Translations under genes and position numbers: made by a program | Shown here: positions 17,045 to 26,871 of the stretch, piece after piece | Layout of the letters: each line of letters opens with the position of its first letter | Numbering within the stretch: position 1 is the stretch's first letter | NCBI RefSeq assembly: GCF_008801815.1 | Contig: NZ_VZOX01000001.1 | Direction: 5' to 3' (one strand) | DNA: 64,000 bases | From: Edwardsiella anguillarum | Lineage (GTDB): Bacteria > Pseudomonadota > Gammaproteobacteria > Enterobacterales > Enterobacteriaceae | Notes under the pieces: model-generated | The model's input: the letters and a program-made list of their open reading frames with translations, nothing else | Told to the model about the DNA's origin: nothing | The model's database searches: none

Positions 17045-18115
17045 ATGACTATCTTAGATATGGCGCGTTTACTGGCCCCCATCAGTGAACACCATCCTGC
17101 GGGAGAGGATATCAGCTTCGACCCGCTATATGACCAGATTCGGGAGGCCCGCCGGGCCGATGCCGACTACCTTGGCCAGGGGGAGTGGGTCAGCGCGCTC
17201 AAACAGTCAAACTGGGCCGAGGTGATCCGCCTGACCTGCGAGGCGCTGGCGACGCGCAGCAAAGATCTGCAGCTGACGGTGTGGCTGTGCGAAGCCCTGG
17301 TGCAGCGGCATGGGTTGCCGGGGCTACGGGATGGGCTGCTGCTGCTGGACAGCCTGCTGGAGCGCTATTGGGCGGAGATGTATCCGGCGCTGAGCGAGGG
17401 GGATCTGGAGGGCCGGGTGAGCCGCCTGGAGTGGCTCAACCAGACCCTTCCCCCGGAGCTGGGCCTGCTCCCTCTGACGGCCGCCCAGGATGGACGCGCC
17501 TATGGCTGGCTGGACTGGCAGATCTCCCGGGAGGTCGATAACCTGAAGCGGCTAAACAGTGACGCAGCGCAGGTGGCCATCAGCGAAGGCAAGCTGGATC
17601 CGGATGCCTGGGATCTCGCCGTCAGCCATACGCCAGGCACCTTTTATCTGACGTTGCAGGACGCGCTGCAGCAGGCCATCCACGCATTCCAGGGATTATC
17701 CCAGCGGCTCGAGCCCTTATTCGGACGGGATGCCCCGCGGGTAAGCGATGTGGCTGAGCGGCTGGAGCAGATGCTCCGGCTGGTGGGGCGTCTGGTGGAG
17801 GGCAAGGGGGTGACGCTAGCCCGCGACGCAGAGGAGCACGCGGTGGCGCCGGCAGGCGCAGAGGCGAGCGCCACGCTCAGCCCCCCCTCTTCCGGCGTGG
17901 CCGGCGCCCCCCGAACCCGCGAGGAGGCCATCCGGCAGCTCAGCGGCATCGCCGCGTTCTTCAGGGAGACCGAGCCGCACAGCCCCGTCTCCTACATTGT
18001 GGATAAAGCCGCCCGCTGGGGCAATATGAGGCTGGATGAGTGGATCCGGGAGGTCGTGGAAGATGACGGCACCCGGCGGATGCTCAAGGGTGTACTGGGC
18101 TATGATGAAGAATAA
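17045..18115 (+). CDS. evpK: T6SS TssA-type cap/baseplate protein (EvpK)
   Basis: A 356-residue ImpA-family TssA protein, which primes baseplate and tail assembly. The N-terminal ImpA_N region (about 5-125) shows LLAPISEHHPAGEDISFDPL, the hallmark of the family, and LQLTVWLCEALVQRHGLPGL. A low-complexity linker (about 260-290) precedes a C-terminal part ending VLGYDEE. The length fits the short class of TssA proteins. The ribosome site GGGAGGA precedes ATG 17045. The gene overlaps evpL by 14 bases. Confidence 0.93.
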   Translation: MTILDMARLLAPISEHHPAGEDISFDPLYDQIREARRADADYLGQGEWVSALKQSNWAEVIRLTCEALATRSKDLQLTVWLCEALVQRHGLPGLRDGLLLLDSLLERYWAEMYPALSEGDLEGRVSRLEWLNQTLPPELGLLPLTAAQDGRAYGWLDWQISREVDNLKRLNSDAAQVAISEGKLDPDAWDLAVSHTPGTFYLTLQDALQQAIHAFQGLSQRLEPLFGRDAPRVSDVAERLEQMLRLVGRLVEGKGVTLARDAEEHAVAPAGAEASATLSPPSSGVAGAPRTREEAIRQLSGIAAFFRETEPHSPVSYIVDKAARWGNMRLDEWIREVVEDDGTRRMLKGVLGYDEE

Positions 18116-18743
18116 GGCGATCTGGGGAGCCGTCGGCTGCCTGCTGCTCAGCCTGATCGGCTGCACCTCCGACTCGGCAAAACAGCAGGCCCGCAGCAAT
18201 GTACAGTGGCGGTATGGCAGCCAGGCCATTCTGGTGAATGCGCAGACCGCCCCGGATCTGAACAGCTACGACGGCGAGTCGCACAGCCTGGTGCTGGCGG
18301 TGGTGCAGGCCCGTTCGCCTGAGGCCTTCTATCAGTTAACCCAAAACCCCGAACTCGCCGGCCACGTCTTGCAGGGCGGACGTCCCCCTGACGGGGTCTT
18401 GCAGGTAAGCCGCTATGCCCTGGAGCCCGGCCACGCTTTCCGCCTGGTCTTGGATCGCCTGCAGGAGGCGCGCCAGGTGGGGTTCATCGCCGCGTTCTAC
18501 GGCCTGCCGGTAGCGCAGACCTCCCGCCTGTTTGAGATCCCGGTCGCCGTAACCCGCTCGGGGATACTGTTCCCGGACTGGCAGGCCGCCCCCTCCCCCG
18601 TGGCGCTGACCCTGAAGCTGGATAACAGCGGGATCGGCGAGGCGGTCATCAATCCGGTAGAGAGTATCCCCCCGGCCCCCGACCCGGCCGACGCAGCGGC
18701 GGTGGCGACGCCAATCCGGCTGAGCGATATCAGCGATCCCTAG
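18102..18743 (+). CDS. evpL: T6SS outer-membrane lipoprotein TssJ (EvpL)
   Basis: A 213-residue lipoprotein that anchors the TssLM membrane complex to the outer membrane. The signal peptide ends in LSLIGC (Cys21), followed by Thr-Ser. The mature part carries the TssJ pattern VNAQTAPDLN and SLVLAVVQARSPEAFYQL. Two adjacent ATG codons (18102, 18105) are possible starts; the choice does not change the mature protein. The start lies inside the end of evpK. Confidence 0.93.
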   Translation: MMKNKAIWGAVGCLLLSLIGCTSDSAKQQARSNVQWRYGSQAILVNAQTAPDLNSYDGESHSLVLAVVQARSPEAFYQLTQNPELAGHVLQGGRPPDGVLQVSRYALEPGHAFRLVLDRLQEARQVGFIAAFYGLPVAQTSRLFEIPVAVTRSGILFPDWQAAPSPVALTLKLDNSGIGEAVINPVESIPPAPDPADAAAVATPIRLSDISDP

Positions 18744-18841
18744 GCGCGATCCGGCGGCCCGTCCATTACGAATTACAAATTAAACATGCAGTTATAGTAA
18801 AAAACTGCGCCAACTCTCCACTCTGGCCTTTAGGGTAATAG
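18744..18841 (+). promoter_or_regulatory. AT-rich gap before tssK, possible internal promoter
   Basis: Within a GC-rich operon this 98-base gap contains an AT-rich pocket (about 18765-18815) with TATAGT at 18793-18798 and a stem GCAGTT/AACTGC around it. It could hold an internal promoter for evpM-O or an RNA structure. No good -35 at standard spacing was found, so this is tentative. Confidence 0.25.
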
Positions 18842-20230
18842 ATGAAAATTCACAAACCAGTTTATTGGCATCAGGGCATGTTTTTACAGCCGCAGCATTT
18901 TCAGCTGGCAGACCTGCATAGCCAATTTCAGCTCAAGCCATTCCTGGATTCCGGACTGCAGGATTTTTGGGGAGTGGGAGCGCTGACCATTGCGGAGTCA
19001 GCCCTGGGCAACCAACAGCTCAATGTCCTGTCGGCTGAGCTGCTCTTCCGGGATCACAGCTATGTCGTATGGCCGGGCAATAGCATCTGTAAGCCGCGCT
19101 CCTTCGCCTCGGCCTGGCTGGATCAGAGTCGGCCGTTCAATGTCTACCTGGGGCTGAAGAAGCTGGACACGATCGAGTCCAATGTGGCCGTCGTGCCACA
19201 GCTTGAGGATGGCGCAGGCCGGAACATCCGCTACGTGACGACCCAGCAGGGAGACAAGCTCGCAGATTTATACTCGGATGGGCCCAAAGCCGAGATCCAG
19301 AGCCTGCACTACGTGCTGCAGATACTGTGGGAGAGCGAGGTTGAGAAGCTGACGGATTACAATATCCTGCCCATCGCCCGGCTGGAGCGCCAGGGCGAAG
19401 TGATTCAGCTGTCTAGGAACTTCATTCCGCCGTGTTACATCATGGGCGGCTCCGAGAGCCTGATGCGGGTGGTGCGGGATGTCCGCGACGATCTGGCGGG
19501 TCGCGCCCGCCAGTTGGAGGCCTATAAAAGCCCACGAGAAATCCGCAAGGCAGAGTTCGATGCCAGCTTTCTGATGTTTCTGCTGGCCCTGCGCACCCTC
19601 AACCGCTACGTGCCGCTGCTGTACCAGCTGACCGAGTCACCGCAGATCCATCCGCGCAAGGTCTACGACGTACTGCGGCAAATCGTCGGCGAGCTGTCCA
19701 CCTTCAGCGAACGCTGCGACATGCTGGGATCCCCGGACGGAAACCACCCGGGACTCCCGCCCTACCGCCATCAGGATATCGCGCCGGGTCTCTTCGCGGT
19801 ACGCGATCTGATTATTAATTTATTGAATGAAATATCGATCGGCCCCGATTTCCTGATCGCCCTGGAGCCGAGCGGAGAGTACCTGACGGCGCGGCTCCCC
19901 AAGAGCCTGCTGGAGGAGCGTAACCGCTTCTACCTGATCGTCCGCAGTGACATGGCACCGGATGCCCTGCAGGCCGCGTTCCGGGCCCGCGCCAGGCTGG
20001 CCGAGGCCGGCGCATTGCCCTTACTTATCCAGCGCGCCTTGCCGGGGATCACGCTGACGCCGCTATCGTCAGTTCCCGAGGGCCTGCCCCGGCGCTCCTG
20101 CTCGTTTTATTTCAAGATCGATAGCCAAAGTGAAGCCTGGCGGCAGGTCGCCCAGAGTTGCCACATCGCATTCAACTGGTTCGATGCCCCAGATGACCTC
20201 AACGTAGAATTGGTAGGAGTGAGCCGGTGA
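18842..20230 (+). CDS. evpM: T6SS baseplate-membrane linker TssK (EvpM)
   Basis: A 462-residue TssK/VasE protein, the trimeric adaptor joining the baseplate to the TssLM complex. The N-terminus KPVYWHQGMFLQPQHFQ is the family signature. LLALRTLNRYVPLLYQL and FYFKIDSQSEAWRQ are also typical. Length is normal. It is the first gene after an AT-rich gap, and its stop overlaps the GTG start of evpN by 3 to 4 bases. Confidence 0.96.
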   Translation: MKIHKPVYWHQGMFLQPQHFQLADLHSQFQLKPFLDSGLQDFWGVGALTIAESALGNQQLNVLSAELLFRDHSYVVWPGNSICKPRSFASAWLDQSRPFNVYLGLKKLDTIESNVAVVPQLEDGAGRNIRYVTTQQGDKLADLYSDGPKAEIQSLHYVLQILWESEVEKLTDYNILPIARLERQGEVIQLSRNFIPPCYIMGGSESLMRVVRDVRDDLAGRARQLEAYKSPREIRKAEFDASFLMFLLALRTLNRYVPLLYQLTESPQIHPRKVYDVLRQIVGELSTFSERCDMLGSPDGNHPGLPPYRHQDIAPGLFAVRDLIINLLNEISIGPDFLIALEPSGEYLTARLPKSLLEERNRFYLIVRSDMAPDALQAAFRARARLAEAGALPLLIQRALPGITLTPLSSVPEGLPRRSCSFYFKIDSQSEAWRQVAQSCHIAFNWFDAPDDLNVELVGVSR

Positions 20231-20877
20231 GTTTATCGGAAGCATTTATTCAGCCCATGCTCTATGTACGGCAGTATCTGCAGGCGCCCGAAGGCGATGC
20301 GTCATTATTCCGTGAGCGGCTGCAGTCATACCTGCACCACAGCCGGATCCGGGCCCAGGAGGAAGGGGAAAGTCCGGCGGCGATCGACGCCGCTATGTAT
20401 GCCGTTGTGGCCTGGATGGATGAGGCGATCCTGTGTTCGGCGTGGGACGGCGCTGCGACATGGCGCCGTGAGCCCCTGCAGGCCGGCTACTTCAACACCG
20501 TCTGCGCCGGGGTCGACTTTTTCGACAGGCTGTCCGCCCTGAGCCCCGAGGCCGACGGCGTCAGGGAGGTCTATCTGCTGTGTCTGGCCCTGGGGTTTGA
20601 GGGGCGCTATGCCGGCCCGGCGGGCCAGGCCGCGCTGATGCAGATCAGGATGCACCAGCTGAGGACCTTGCACGGCGAGGTATGGGAGGCGTCGCAGCAT
20701 TTATTTCCAGAGGCCTACCCGCGCCCCTCACTCACGCCGACGCAGCAAAAGCGATGGCTGACCCACGGCCGCTTTACCACCATCGTCGTGCCGCTGGCCA
20801 TCCTGGCCGCATTGTATGGCATTCTGAACTGGGTACTATATGAATACGCGGATATCGCGCTGGAGTGGCTGCCATGA
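20227..20877 (+). CDS. evpN: T6SS inner-membrane protein TssL/DotU (EvpN)
   Basis: A 216-residue TssL protein with a cytoplasmic hook-like domain and one C-terminal membrane segment (about residues 180-203, TTIVVPLAILAALYGILNWV). No peptidoglycan-binding OmpA-like extension is present, so another protein must provide anchoring to the cell wall. Typical stretches are AAMYAVVAWMDEAILC and EVYLLCLALGFEGRY. The start is GTG at 20227, overlapping the evpM stop. The stop overlaps evpO (ATGA). Confidence 0.95.
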   Translation: MSLSEAFIQPMLYVRQYLQAPEGDASLFRERLQSYLHHSRIRAQEEGESPAAIDAAMYAVVAWMDEAILCSAWDGAATWRREPLQAGYFNTVCAGVDFFDRLSALSPEADGVREVYLLCLALGFEGRYAGPAGQAALMQIRMHQLRTLHGEVWEASQHLFPEAYPRPSLTPTQQKRWLTHGRFTTIVVPLAILAALYGILNWVLYEYADIALEWLP

Positions 20878-23800
20878 AACGTCTCTTCAAATGGATCGCT
20901 GTCGCACTGATCCTGATCGTACTGGCGATACTGTGCTGGCTGCTCACGCTGTGGCAACGCTGGCCCGCCGCCGCCGCATGGGTGCTGTTTCTCAGCATTC
21001 TGGCCGGCGCCCTGCTGACCCGCTATCTCTGGCGTAAGGCGCGGGCATGGCGTACCCGCAGCCTGGAGGCGGAGCCGGTTGAAAAAGCCCGGGCCGCGGA
21101 GCGCCATCCCGTGACGCTACAGCGCCAGTGGAAGGCGGCCACCACCCTGCTGAAGCACTCCCAGCTGCGCCGTTTCCGCCACCCGCTGCAGGTTCTGCCC
21201 TGGTTTATGCTGCTGGGCCGCCCGGGGACGGGTAAATCGGCGCTGCTGGCGCAGTCAGGCCTGGCGGCACCGCTGGATTTGCCTCATGAGATCAATGACG
21301 GCAAGGCGCCCGTCGACTGGTGGTATTTCGACAAGGCCGTCATCCTGGACATCTCTGGCCAGTTTGTACAGCCGGAGGCATCACAGGATACCCGCACGGC
21401 CTGGAACAAGATGCTGGATCTGCTGGGGCGCGATCGCGACCGGGCCGGATTGAACGGGCTGGTCCTCACGGTGTCGGCCCAAACCCTGCTGTCCGAGGAC
21501 GGCGGCGGCATCGTCGATGAGGGACGGCTGATTCGCACCCGCATAGAGCAACTGATCCGTCTGTTCGATAGACGCTTCCCCGTCTATGTCCTGGTGACCC
21601 AAATCGACAGCCTGTACGGCATGGAGGCCTGGTCCCACCTGCTGACCCCGGAGGTGCTGGATCAGGCCATGGGCCATGTGGTGGATGAACCGGAGAACGG
21701 CCGCGACGTCCGTGACGTGATCGATATCGCCCTGGGCAGGGTCAGCAGCCGGCTGAAAACCATGCAGCTGACGATGCTGCTGCAGCACCCGGATGCCGAT
21801 CCGGCCTTATTGATGTTCCCCACCGAGCTGACCAGGCTGGCCGGGCCCCTCAAGCGCTATGTCTATCATGCCCTGGGAGACAGCTCCTATCTGGAGTCGC
21901 CCATCTTGCGCGGCGTATTCTTCGCCAGCGCAGTCCAAAAGGGAAACACCCGCAGCGGGCCCCCGGATCAGCAGGAGATTGCGCTGCAGGAGGCGGCACA
22001 TGACACCGTCAAGCGCGGGGTCTTTGTCCGGGATCTGTTTAACCGCGTTCTGCCGGCCGACCGTAACCTGAATCGCCCCGTCGCCGTGACCAGCCCCTGG
22101 CGACGTCTGAACCGCCACCTGGGCCTGTTCACCTGGTGGCTGTGCGTGGCCGCCGCCCTCGGCTATCTCGGCGTATCGGTCGTGTACTGGCAGCATACGC
22201 TGGACGATCTGCGCCAGCGCTATCCGGCAACCATGGCCATGAATAGCGCCCTGCCCCACAACATGCGGACGCTGATCGCACAGCGGGATGCGATTTATTG
22301 GCTGGAAAGCAGAAACGCGCAGTGGGCCAGCCGAGTACTGGCATTCCAGCATCAGCTGTTCTCGGTTGAAGAGGATGCAAAATCGCAGTATGTAAATGAT
22401 TTCGGCAAATATATATTGCCCACGCTGGACAAAGCGATTCAGCAGAGTACCACGGCGGAGCGCATGGCATCCCATCCGGATGGCCTGGTGAACGCTATTC
22501 AGGTGGAGGTCCGCCGCGCCAACCTGCTACAGGCGAGGCTGCGGGGCGCCAGCGATGAGGCGCTGATGGCCATGCCCCCCATACCGACCCCGCCCCTGCG
22601 GTTACTGTATCCGAGCCTGGATTCGGATACGGTCTCCCGCTTCAATGACCTGTTCCTCTCCCAGCTGGCCTGGTCATCGGATGTCCAGCAGCAGAACGCC
22701 CGCCTGCTGCGCCTGCAGGAGCGGCTCCGACAGCTGGCGGCGCAAAGCGCCACCCTGGACTGGGTCATTCCGTGGGCAAACGCCCAGCCGGATCTGACTG
22801 GCGTGACCTTGGATGACTTCTGGCAGGGCTCACTGCGGCCGGATAACCTGCCGGAGGTCGCCGCGGCCTATACCCTAGAGGGACAGCAGCGGATCCGCGC
22901 ATTCCTGGTGGAGATGCGCAACAGCATGCCGAACGACATCGCCTTCGACAAAAAACTGGCCGCATTCAGGCATGAATATGCGCAGAAGCGATTGCAGGCC
23001 TGGCAGGATTTCGCCGGACACTTCTCCCAGGGAGAGCGGATCCTGGCCGGCCAGGGAGAGTGGCAGAGCACCATTGACCGACTGCCCCACGATGACAACC
23101 CGTATCTGCGCCTCGCCCGCCGCCTGCTGAACGAGTTCGCCGACACGCCGGATGACTTGCGTCCAGGCTGGCTCCGAGTGCTCCCGCAGTGGCTGGAGAT
23201 ACGTCAGCGCGCCCACCAGCAAACCATCGTCAGGGTACCCGGACTGGTCAGCGACGTCGGCGGCATGATCCTGCGCGGAACGGCGCAGAAGGGCGCGCTG
23301 GATCAGACCCGCAGCCAGCTCGTCAGCCGGCTGGATGCCATCCGCCTGTATCAGGAGTATCAGGCGGCCATGACCCAGGCCATGAACAGCGTCGTCATCA
23401 GCCAGGCCCAGGCCACCAAAGTGGCGGCGGACTTCCATGGCTTTGACAGCCAGCAGAGCGGACAGTCCTCACTGCAGACGGCCTATGCACGCCTGATGAG
23501 CCTGCGCAGCCTGCTGGGATACAACCGGTCCGATGAACAGCTCACCTGGGGACTGATGGCGGGCCCCTTACAGCTGGTCATTCGCTATGCCGATCAGCAG
23601 GCCTCCTGCTTCCTGCAGAGCACGTGGCAGGACCGCGTCATCGCGCCATCGCGCTGGACCCTCAACCAGGCCGAGCGGGCGGACAAGCTGTATGGTGACA
23701 ATGGGTTGCTCTGGACCTTTTTATCCGGACCGATTAAGCCGTTTATCCAGCGTAACGAGACGGGCTGGCAGGTGGTGGATACGCTGGGGCAGTCAGTCCC

Positions 23801-24656
23801 CTTTACCGCAGACTTTCTGCCCTTCATCAACCGGGCCCTGATCCGTCAGGTTGATCTGAAGGCCGGGAAAATCGAGCTGCGCCAGAAACAGCAGCAGGCG
23901 GTCCTAGCCCAGCAGCAGAAAAAGCAGCGCTGGCAAACCGCGGCCGCCGAGTCTGCCGAAAAACTGGCGGAGCTGAACACCAGCGTCAATGCCCTGAAGG
24001 CGAAAAGCTATCCCGTCGCCCTGACGGGGCTGCCGACGGACGTCAACAGCGACGCCCGGGCCAAGGTCGTGGGAACCCTGCTGACCATGCAATGTACCAA
24101 TGCCACGCTCCGGCTGAACAACCTGAACTTTGCCGTGATGCAAAGCGTACTCTGGTCACAGCAGCAGTGTGGCCAGGTGACGCTGCAGATCCGGCTTCCT
24201 GCCTTCACGCTGACCCGCAGCTATCCCGGGCCTCAGGGCTTTGTCAGCTTTTTGCGGGATTTCCAGGGCGGAGCCCGCCGGTTTACCTCGGCGGACTTCC
24301 CCGCCGACAAAAGTCGGATGGCGGCGGTCGGGCTAACCCAGATTACGGTACGCTACCGTATCGCCGGACAGGAGACCCTGCTGCAGGACGCCGCCCAGCT
24401 GACGCAGGCAGAACGTGATATTCAGTCAGCCCAGCGTCTTCAGCAACAGGCGCAGCAGGCCCTGGCCACGCTGAATAAGCCGACCACGTCGGAGATCCTT
24501 CCGCCGCTGGATGCACTGCCGGGGCTGAGCATGATGAGTGTACCGGAGCGCATTGGGCAGTGCTGGCGGGGGGATATCCGCCTGGCCAGAGAAAACGGCG
24601 GCATTGGTCAGCTGATGAGTGAACTGGTCGCCAAGCAGGTCACCGACCGGCCGTAA
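20874..24656 (+). CDS. evpO: T6SS inner-membrane protein TssM/IcmF (EvpO)
   Basis: A 1260-residue IcmF protein that spans from the cytoplasm to the periplasm and binds TssJ and TssL. Two N-terminal membrane segments lie at about 8-25 and 30-50. A cytoplasmic NTPase-like domain has an intact Walker A, GRPGTGKS at 115-122. A third membrane segment is near residue 420 (LFTWWLCVAAALGYLGV). The rest is a long periplasmic region ending in the beta-rich TssJ-contact domain. It is the last gene of the operon. The 190-base tail after it contains a GC-rich stem (GAGGGCG 24791 / CGCCCTC 24808) without a T-run, and converges on mepA. Confidence 0.96.
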   Translation: MKRLFKWIAVALILIVLAILCWLLTLWQRWPAAAAWVLFLSILAGALLTRYLWRKARAWRTRSLEAEPVEKARAAERHPVTLQRQWKAATTLLKHSQLRRFRHPLQVLPWFMLLGRPGTGKSALLAQSGLAAPLDLPHEINDGKAPVDWWYFDKAVILDISGQFVQPEASQDTRTAWNKMLDLLGRDRDRAGLNGLVLTVSAQTLLSEDGGGIVDEGRLIRTRIEQLIRLFDRRFPVYVLVTQIDSLYGMEAWSHLLTPEVLDQAMGHVVDEPENGRDVRDVIDIALGRVSSRLKTMQLTMLLQHPDADPALLMFPTELTRLAGPLKRYVYHALGDSSYLESPILRGVFFASAVQKGNTRSGPPDQQEIALQEAAHDTVKRGVFVRDLFNRVLPADRNLNRPVAVTSPWRRLNRHLGLFTWWLCVAAALGYLGVSVVYWQHTLDDLRQRYPATMAMNSALPHNMRTLIAQRDAIYWLESRNAQWASRVLAFQHQLFSVEEDAKSQYVNDFGKYILPTLDKAIQQSTTAERMASHPDGLVNAIQVEVRRANLLQARLRGASDEALMAMPPIPTPPLRLLYPSLDSDTVSRFNDLFLSQLAWSSDVQQQNARLLRLQERLRQLAAQSATLDWVIPWANAQPDLTGVTLDDFWQGSLRPDNLPEVAAAYTLEGQQRIRAFLVEMRNSMPNDIAFDKKLAAFRHEYAQKRLQAWQDFAGHFSQGERILAGQGEWQSTIDRLPHDDNPYLRLARRLLNEFADTPDDLRPGWLRVLPQWLEIRQRAHQQTIVRVPGLVSDVGGMILRGTAQKGALDQTRSQLVSRLDAIRLYQEYQAAMTQAMNSVVISQAQATKVAADFHGFDSQQSGQSSLQTAYARLMSLRSLLGYNRSDEQLTWGLMAGPLQLVIRYADQQASCFLQSTWQDRVIAPSRWTLNQAERADKLYGDNGLLWTFLSGPIKPFIQRNETGWQVVDTLGQSVPFTADFLPFINRALIRQVDLKAGKIELRQKQQQAVLAQQQKKQRWQTAAAESAEKLAELNTSVNALKAKSYPVALTGLPTDVNSDARAKVVGTLLTMQCTNATLRLNNLNFAVMQSVLWSQQQCGQVTLQIRLPAFTLTRSYPGPQGFVSFLRDFQGGARRFTSADFPADKSRMAAVGLTQITVRYRIAGQETLLQDAAQLTQAERDIQSAQRLQQQAQQALATLNKPTTSEILPPLDALPGLSMMSVPERIGQCWRGDIRLARENGGIGQLMSELVAKQVTDRP

Positions 24657-24845
24657 TGCCGGCGGCGGGACGTCCGTTTCCGGGATGAGCGGAGGGCCGC
24701 GGATCCCGGACTCGGGCGCGGGGAGAGGCTGACGCCCCGCCCTGATGCGGCGGACGGACGCCCTAACCACGCCGGCTGGCGTCCCCCATGGAGGGCGTCG
24801 CGATCGTCGCCCTCTATGCCACGACGGACGCCGGCGAGCGCCGAT

Positions 24846-25676
24846 CTAGCCGTGAAGCTGCGCCAGCAGCGCCTGACACGCCGGCGGCAGCGGCGGCGGC
24901 GTCAGCGGCTTGGCCGGCGTGCTGCGCGGCGGCGGCGGCTGGAACCAGCTGGCCAGCTCCGCGCCGCAGCCATCGCCCGCCGGCGGCGGCGTTTGCGCCT
25001 CACAATCCACGCTGCCCGGCGGACAGCGCAGGCGCACGTGCATATGGGCGCGGTGGGCAAACCACGGGCGCACCTTATGCAGCCAGGCGCGATCGCCGCC
25101 GGCCGTCTCGCACAGCTGACGCTTGATCGCCGGGTTGACAAAAATACGCACCACCTGGGGATCCTGCGCCGCCAGCCTGATCAGCTCGCCGACCTGCGGC
25201 GTCCAGCGCGACGGGATCACCCTGTCGGCGCCGACGGCCACCAGATCCTGCGGCACCGGCTGCCGCAGCTGCTGCGGCGTCCAGCGCACCTGGGGCAGCT
25301 GTAGCCAGATATCCACATCCAGCCCCGACTGATGGCTGGCGTGACCGCCGTTGAAGCGTCCACCGGCCGGCATCGCCATATCGCCGATCAGCAGGGTACC
25401 CAGACGCTGCGTGCGGGCCTCGGCACCCAGGCGCGCCACGAACGCCAGCAGCGTCGGATGGCCGAAGTAGCGCCGCTGATCGCTGCGCATGACCTGATAG
25501 TTCTCCGACGCCAGCGGCAGCGCCTGGGCGCCGATGATACAGCCATTGGCGTAGCTGCCGATGGCCTGCGGCGCACCGGCCACCGGCTGGGCAATGCGCT
25601 GCCAGGGCGTCTGGGTCTGAGCCAGCGCCGGCAGCGCGCACAGCGCTGCCAGCCATAACCACGCGCGTTTACTCAC
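24846..25676 (-). CDS. mepA: Penicillin-insensitive murein DD-endopeptidase MepA
   Basis: A 276-residue periplasmic zinc enzyme that cleaves cross-links between peptidoglycan stem peptides. The signal peptide (AWLWLAALCALPALAQT) is followed by GGRFNGGHASHQSGLDVDIW, containing the LAS-family metal-binding His and Asp. WFAHRAHMHVRLRCP carries the C-terminal His-x-His. I chose GTG 25676 because AAGGAG lies just upstream and the length then matches E. coli (274). It is followed downstream by the T6SS island instead of yfcA. Confidence 0.95.
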   Translation of the reverse strand: MSKRAWLWLAALCALPALAQTQTPWQRIAQPVAGAPQAIGSYANGCIIGAQALPLASENYQVMRSDQRRYFGHPTLLAFVARLGAEARTQRLGTLLIGDMAMPAGGRFNGGHASHQSGLDVDIWLQLPQVRWTPQQLRQPVPQDLVAVGADRVIPSRWTPQVGELIRLAAQDPQVVRIFVNPAIKRQLCETAGGDRAWLHKVRPWFAHRAHMHVRLRCPPGSVDCEAQTPPPAGDGCGAELASWFQPPPPRSTPAKPLTPPPLPPACQALLAQLHG

Positions 25677-25689
25677 GCTGACCACTCCT

Positions 25690-26778
25690 TTATGACCAAC
25701 GCGGAACCGTACAGGCGACATCCGCGCACTGCGCACGCTGGCGCAGCAGATGATCCATCAACACCAGCGCCATCATCGCCTCGGCGATCGGCACCGCCCG
25801 GATCCCCACGCAGGGGTCGTGACGGCCGCGGGTGACCATGGTCGTCGCCTCGCCGGCGCGGGTAATCGTCTGCCCTGGCACCATAATGCTCGACGTCGGC
25901 TTCAGCGCCAGGCGCGCCAGCAGCGGCTGACCGCTGCTGATCCCACCCAGAATACCGCCGGCATGGTTGCTGAGAAAGCCCGCCGGGGTGATCTCATCGC
26001 GATGCTCGCTGCCGCGCTGCCCCACCGCCGCAAAGCCGTCGCCGATCTCGACGCCCTTCACCGCATTGATGCTCATCAGCGCATGGGCCAGGTCGGCGTC
26101 CAGCCGATCGAAGACCGGCTCGCCCAGCCCAGGGGGAACCCCGGTCGCCATCACCGTCACCTCGGCGCCGATCGAGTCGCCGCACTTTTTCAGATCGCGC
26201 ATCAGGGCATCCAGCGCCTCCAGCTGCTGCACATCGGGACAGAAGAAGGGATTCTGCTCTACCTGCGCCCAGTCAGACAGGCGGCAGACGATATCGCCCA
26301 TCCGGCTCAGGCAGGCGCGGATAACGATGCCATGCTGCTGCTGAAGGTATTTTTTAGCGATCGCCCCGGCGGCGACGCGCATCGCGGTCTCCCGCGCCGA
26401 GGAGCGCCCGCCGCCCCGGTAGTCGCGCAGGCCATACTTCTGCTCATAGCTGTAGTCGGCGTGGCCCGGGCGAAACAGATCCTTGATGGCGCCATAGTCC
26501 TGCGAGCGCTGATCGGTGTTCTCGATCAGCAGCCCAATACTGGTGCCGGTGGTCATCCCCTCAAAGACGCCCGACAGGATCCGCACCCGGTCGGCCTCGC
26601 GCCGCGCCGTGGTGTAGCGCGACGCGCCGGGGCGACGGCGATCGAGATCGCGCTGCAGATCCGCCTCGCTCAGCGCCATTCCCGGCGGAACGCCGTCCAC
26701 AATGCAGCCCAGCGCCGCACCGTGCGACTCGCCGAAGGTGGTTACTCTGAATACCTGACCAATGCTGTTTCCCGCCAT
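25690..26778 (-). CDS. aroC: Chorismate synthase
   Basis: A 362-residue enzyme catalysing the last common step of the shikimate pathway (5-enolpyruvylshikimate-3-phosphate to chorismate, with reduced FMN). It begins MAGNSIGQVFRVTTFGESHG and shows RPGHADYSYEQKYG, GGGRSSARETA and GVEIGDGFAAVGQRGSEHRD. The length equals the family norm. It lies between prmB and mepA on the same strand, as in E. coli. Confidence 0.98.
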   Translation of the reverse strand: MAGNSIGQVFRVTTFGESHGAALGCIVDGVPPGMALSEADLQRDLDRRRPGASRYTTARREADRVRILSGVFEGMTTGTSIGLLIENTDQRSQDYGAIKDLFRPGHADYSYEQKYGLRDYRGGGRSSARETAMRVAAGAIAKKYLQQQHGIVIRACLSRMGDIVCRLSDWAQVEQNPFFCPDVQQLEALDALMRDLKKCGDSIGAEVTVMATGVPPGLGEPVFDRLDADLAHALMSINAVKGVEIGDGFAAVGQRGSEHRDEITPAGFLSNHAGGILGGISSGQPLLARLALKPTSSIMVPGQTITRAGEATTMVTRGRHDPCVGIRAVPIAEAMMALVLMDHLLRQRAQCADVACTVPRWS

Positions 26779-26871
26779 GTCACTCTCCTGGTTGCCCTGA
26801 CGCCATCAGGGGACTGCCTGTCTCTGCATTCGGAATAAAGGGGGGCAGGCCCAGCGACCGCCCCCTCGCGC

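Noticed and set aside
25750..26838. 362-codon plus-strand frame across aroC
   Set aside because: Mirror of the chorismate synthase gene; no family resemblance.
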